From the NCBI GenBank assembly GCA_002387845.1, contig DGLB01000019.1:6197-13719 (forward strand): DNA of 7,523 nucleotides. Direction: 5' to 3'. Of the stretch, positions 5,556-7,523 are shown piece after piece. Below the pieces are notes generated by a model. It ran no database searches. It had not been told where the DNA came from and worked only from the letters and a program-made list of their open reading frames with translations. A program made the translations under genes and the position numbers. This DNA is from Stenotrophomonas maltophilia (lineage in GTDB: Bacteria; Pseudomonadota; Gammaproteobacteria; Xanthomonadales; Xanthomonadaceae). Numbering within the stretch: position 1 is the first letter of the stretch; each line of letters opens with the position of its first letter.

Positions 5556-6365
5556 ATGAGCCCATCCACTCCCGTTTCCGCCCTGACCATCGCCGGTTCT
5601 GATTCCGGCGGAGGCGCCGGCATCCAGGCTGACCTGAAGGCGTTTGCCGCGCACCGCGTGCATGGCCTGTCGGCGATTGCCGCACTGACCGCGCAGAACA
5701 CCCGCGGCGTCACCGCCGTGCATGTGCCGCCGCTGGACTTCCTGCAGGCCCAGATCGACGCGTGCTTTGCCGACTTCGACATCCACGCGGTGAAGCTGGG
5801 CATGCTGGCCAATGCCGAGGTGATCGACCTGGTGGCCGACGCGCTGGAAAAGCACCGCCCGCCGCACATCATCCTCGACCCGGTGATGGTGGCGACCAGC
5901 GGGGCCAAGCTGCTGGAGGACAGCGCACTGCACGCGCTGCGCACGCGACTGCTGCCGCTGGCCACGCTGGTGACCCCGAACACCCCGGAAGCGGAACTGC
6001 TGCTGGGCCGCCGCATCGCCAACGGCGAAGATGCCGAGGACGCGGCCAGCGCCCTGACCGACCTGGGGGCGGGGGCGGTGCTGCTGAAGGGCGGCCACCT
6101 GGCCGAAGGCAGCCGGGTGGTGGATCGCTTCTTCGATGGTGTCACCTTTGAGGCCTTCATCCATGCACGCCTGCCGGTGGATGCGCACGGCACCGGCTGC
6201 ACGCTGGCGTCGGCGATCGCAGCGCAGCTGTGCTGCGGGCTGTCACTGGCCAATGCCTGCGAGGCCGCGATTGACTACGTGGCGCGCGGGTTGCAGGGCG
6301 GCTATACGCCCGGGCGCAGCGACGTGCGGGTATTGGACCACTTCGGTGCGGCGCGGCCGGCATGA
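5556..6365 (+). CDS. thiD: Hydroxymethylpyrimidine / phosphomethylpyrimidine kinase
   Basis: ThiD phosphorylates 4-amino-5-hydroxymethyl-2-methylpyrimidine and its monophosphate to the diphosphate, which ThiE joins to the thiazole to make thiamine phosphate. The 269-residue product has the ribokinase-like signatures in order: TIAGSDSGGGAGIQADLKAF (11-30), the pyrimidine-contacting AQNT with Q47, LDPVM (108-112), VTPNTPEAELLLG (139-151), LLKGGH (176-181) and the anion-hole loop HGTGC (211-215). C215 is the cysteine typical of ThiD rather than of other ribokinases. Length is normal and there is no fused ThiE domain. No ribosome site precedes the ATG. No TPP riboswitch is visible upstream, so thiamine control, if any, is not encoded locally. 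Its stop overlaps the next start by four bases (ATGA), so the hydrolase is translationally coupled to it. Confidence 0.95.
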   Translation: MSPSTPVSALTIAGSDSGGGAGIQADLKAFAAHRVHGLSAIAALTAQNTRGVTAVHVPPLDFLQAQIDACFADFDIHAVKLGMLANAEVIDLVADALEKHRPPHIILDPVMVATSGAKLLEDSALHALRTRLLPLATLVTPNTPEAELLLGRRIANGEDAEDAASALTDLGAGAVLLKGGHLAEGSRVVDRFFDGVTFEAFIHARLPVDAHGTGCTLASAIAAQLCCGLSLANACEAAIDYVARGLQGGYTPGRSDVRVLDHFGAARPA

Positions 6366-7201
6366 CGCGTTCGATACTGATTCCGGCGCAGGCCGATGAT
6401 GGGCATTGTTTTGAGCTGATCGCGCGCATTCCGGCGCAGCCACGCGCGCAGTTGCTGTGGCTGCCGGCACTGGGGGTTTCGGCGCGCAACTACCAGGCAT
6501 TCGCGGACGCGCTGGCCGCGCGTGGCGTAGCCGTGTTCCTGCACGAGTGGCGCGGCAATGGCAGCAGCAGCCTGCGGCCGTCGCGGACGCAGAACTGGGG
6601 CTACCGCGAGATTCTCGAGCAGGATCTGCCGGCCAGCCTGGCGGCGGTGCGACTGCACGGGGCGGCACCGCTGATCATCGGCGGGCACAGCCTGGGCGGG
6701 CAGCTGGCCTGCGTGTTCGCCGGGCAGCACCCGTCGCTGTTCCAGCGCTTCTGGCTGGTGGCGACCGGAACCCCGTACTGGCGCACCTTCCCGACCCCGA
6801 GGGGCTGGCTGCTGCCGCTGGTGTACCGGTTCCTGCCGTGGCTGGCCCAGCGCCAGGGCACCCTGCCCGGCCGCCGGCTGGGGTTTGGCGGCACCGAGGC
6901 ACGCGGCTTGATCCAGGACTGGGCGCGGGTGGGGCTGAGCAACCACTACGCCGCGGTGGGCATGGCGGAGGATCTGGAGGGCGCGATGCAGCGCCTGCAG
7001 GGCCAGGCGCAGGCGGTGGTGCTGGAACAGGACTGGTTCGCGCCGCCGGGCTCGATGCAGGGGCTTCTGGCGAAGCTGCCGCAGGTGCGTTCGCAGCTGC
7101 ACGTGGTGTCGGCGTCAGCCCTTGGCACGCGTGCCGATCACTTCGCCTGGATGAAGTCGCCGGAAGCCGTGGCACAGGCGCTTTTTCATTCATTTGAATG
7201 A
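6362..7201 (+). CDS. Alpha/beta-fold hydrolase, COG4757-like
   Basis: The 279-residue protein has the alpha/beta hydrolase core. GGHSLGG (107-113) is the nucleophile elbow with S110. D224 in EQDWFAP and H260 in RADHFAWMKSP sit where the acid and histidine of the triad are expected. FLHEWRGNGSS (59-69) follows strand 4, and LWLPALGV (32-39) corresponds to the oxyanion region. The GTEARGLIQDWARVGLSNHY segment (177-196) in the lid region is reminiscent of COG4757, predicted hydrolases without known substrate. No signal peptide, so cytosolic. It overlaps thiD by four bases and is the last gene of the run. Nothing ties it to thiamine metabolism except position; it could be an esterase or lipase-like enzyme. 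A 20-base A+T-rich inverted repeat covers its stop codon. Confidence 0.88.
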   Translation: MTRSILIPAQADDGHCFELIARIPAQPRAQLLWLPALGVSARNYQAFADALAARGVAVFLHEWRGNGSSSLRPSRTQNWGYREILEQDLPASLAAVRLHGAAPLIIGGHSLGGQLACVFAGQHPSLFQRFWLVATGTPYWRTFPTPRGWLLPLVYRFLPWLAQRQGTLPGRRLGFGGTEARGLIQDWARVGLSNHYAAVGMAEDLEGAMQRLQGQAQAVVLEQDWFAPPGSMQGLLAKLPQVRSQLHVVSASALGTRADHFAWMKSPEAVAQALFHSFE

Positions 7202-7203
7202 AA
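7184..7203 (+). repeat. Inverted repeat across the hydrolase stop codon
   Basis: TTTCATTC (7184-7191) pairs perfectly with GAATGAAA (7196-7203) around an ATTT loop; the TGA lies in the right arm. The stem is A+T-rich, unlike the rest of the window, and has no T tract after it, so it is a poor classical terminator. It may act with the palindrome 20 bases on at the end of the transcript. Confidence 0.45.
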
Positions 7204-7218
7204 GTCTTCACAAAGGCG

Positions 7219-7247
7219 TTGACGGATCGAGCCTCGATCCGCATAAT
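7219..7247 (+). promoter_or_regulatory. Strong sigma70-type promoter of the tRNA-Arg array
   Basis: TTGACG (7219-7224, five of six matches) and CATAAT (7242-7247, five of six) are 17 bases apart, the ideal spacing. The following TCCGCTCC is a G+C-rich discriminator, as in stable-RNA promoters under stringent control. Transcription would start near 7254, giving a 5' leader of about nine bases to the first tRNA. Confidence 0.8.
7223..7241. repeat. 19-bp palindrome filling the tRNA promoter spacer
   Basis: CGGATCGAG and CTCGATCCG are perfect inverted arms around a single C at 7232. The site starts within the -35 and ends one base before the -10. It could be an operator for a dimeric protein. 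As RNA from upstream it would fold as a 7-bp stem with a 5-base loop, but the CATAATTCC after it is not a good terminator tail. Confidence 0.75.
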
Positions 7248-7262
7248 TCCGCTCCTGTTGAC

Positions 7263-7339
7263 GCGCCCGTAGCTCAGTTGGATAGAGTACCTGGCTACGA
7301 ACCAGGCGGTCGGGAGTTCGAATCTCTCCGGGCGCACCA
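7263..7339 (+). tRNA. tRNA-Arg (anticodon ACG), copy 1
   Basis: The 77-base cloverleaf is complete. Acceptor stem 7263-7269 pairs with 7329-7335. The anticodon stem CCTGG/CCAGG (7290-7294, 7302-7306) encloses loop CTACGAA, with anticodon ACG at 7297-7299. The T arm has loop TTCGAAT (7317-7323) on a 5-bp stem with one G-T pair. Discriminator A7336 and a coded CCA (7337-7339) follow. The wobble A is normally deaminated to inosine by TadA, so it reads CGU, CGC and CGA, major arginine codons in this G+C-rich genome. Identical to copy 2. Confidence 0.98.
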
Positions 7340-7349
7340 TCAACAGGCT

Positions 7350-7367
7350 GACAGCTCCGCCGCTGTC
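7350..7367 (+). other. Hairpin in the first tRNA spacer
   Basis: GACAGC (7350-7355) pairs with GCTGTC (7362-7367) around a 6-base loop, within the 53-base spacer 7340-7392. GCT (7347-7349) and AGC (7371-7373) can extend it past a TTC bulge. No T tract follows, so it is more likely a processing or spacing structure in a shared precursor than a terminator. Confidence 0.35.
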
Positions 7368-7392
7368 TTCAGCAGTACAACGTGATGTAAAT

Positions 7393-7469
7393 GCGCCCGT
7401 AGCTCAGTTGGATAGAGTACCTGGCTACGAACCAGGCGGTCGGGAGTTCGAATCTCTCCGGGCGCACCA
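7393..7469 (+). tRNA. tRNA-Arg (anticodon ACG), copy 2
   Basis: Base-for-base identical to the copy 130 bases upstream, with anticodon ACG at 7427-7429 and coded CCA at 7467-7469. It lies 53 bases after copy 1 and 32 before copy 3. No separate promoter is evident in the spacer, so the array is probably one precursor cut by RNase P and 3' nucleases. Confidence 0.98.
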
Positions 7470-7501
7470 TTACATTCACGACACAACTTGACGATGCACA
7501 T

Positions 7502-7523
7502 GCGCCCGTAGCTCAGTTGGATA
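7502..7523 (+). tRNA. tRNA-Arg (anticodon ACG), copy 3, cut by window end
   Basis: The last 22 bases match the first 22 of the two complete copies exactly (acceptor strand and start of the D arm). The rest is beyond the window, so the anticodon is inferred. The nine bases before it, GATGCACAT, resemble those before copy 2, GATGTAAAT (seven of nine), suggesting duplication of a unit that included the flank. A gene fragment left by integration cannot be ruled out from here. Confidence 0.85.

Noticed and set aside
4496..6253. 585-codon open frame on the minus strand opposite the lipoprotein, DUF1275 gene and thiD
   Set aside because: Low-complexity Ala/Ser/Gln/His-rich translation, no recognisable motif, and it is antisense to three genes with clear signatures.
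6675..7343. Minus-strand frame beginning MMVRPERFELPTAWFVAR
   Set aside because: Its start is the reverse translation of tRNA-Arg copy 1, another common false protein; the rest is antisense to the hydrolase.
7194..7385. Small plus-strand frame with VAQLDRVPGYEPGGREFESLRAH
   Set aside because: This is the translation of the tRNA-Arg gene, a well-known false protein in annotations.

Overview
The window is about two-thirds G+C and densely coded. Its proteins and gene order suggest a gammaproteobacterium of the Xanthomonadaceae, most likely Stenotrophomonas or a close relative such as Xanthomonas or Pseudoxanthomonas. The clues are the bamC-dapA / gcvR-bcp divergent block (the same order as in Escherichia coli), non-ATG starts, a Bcp with a Xanthomonas-type cysteine pair, and a possible leaderless start at thiD. 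This is family-level reasoning from the sequence alone; no database was searched.

Layout. Positions 1-129 hold no gene I can support, only a good Rho-independent terminator facing left (61-92). On the minus strand dapA (675-1568, dihydrodipicolinate synthase) reads into a short BamC-like outer-membrane lipoprotein (130-645), and the pair ends at that terminator. The 160-base gap 1569-1728 carries two face-to-face promoter-like sequences that share an inverted repeat. From it gcvR (1729-2289, ACT-domain regulator of glycine cleavage) and then bcp (2369-2848, peroxiredoxin) run rightwards. Both dapA and gcvR appear to start at TTG.

A 13-bp hairpin after bcp separates it from a rightward run of five tightly packed genes. 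These are a PIN-PhoH protein (2931-4328), a small unrecognised lipoprotein (4325-4831, 4-base overlap), a DUF1275 membrane protein (4862-5533), thiD (5556-6365) and a COG4757-like alpha/beta hydrolase (6362-7201, 4-base overlap). Spacing suggests an operon, but the functions (RNA metabolism, envelope, thiamine synthesis, unknown hydrolase) form no obvious single pathway, and thiD may have its own promoter.

The right end is a tandem array of tRNA-Arg(ACG) genes: two complete identical copies and the first 22 bases of a third, cut by the window edge. They follow a strong sigma70-type promoter whose 17-base spacer is filled by a near-perfect 19-bp palindrome. 

Overall this is core chromosome. 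I see no insertion sequence, CRISPR array, phage gene or defence system, and no convincing undescribed system. The best leads are regulatory: the palindrome in the tRNA promoter, the symmetric dapA/gcvR control region, and the half-length BamC.
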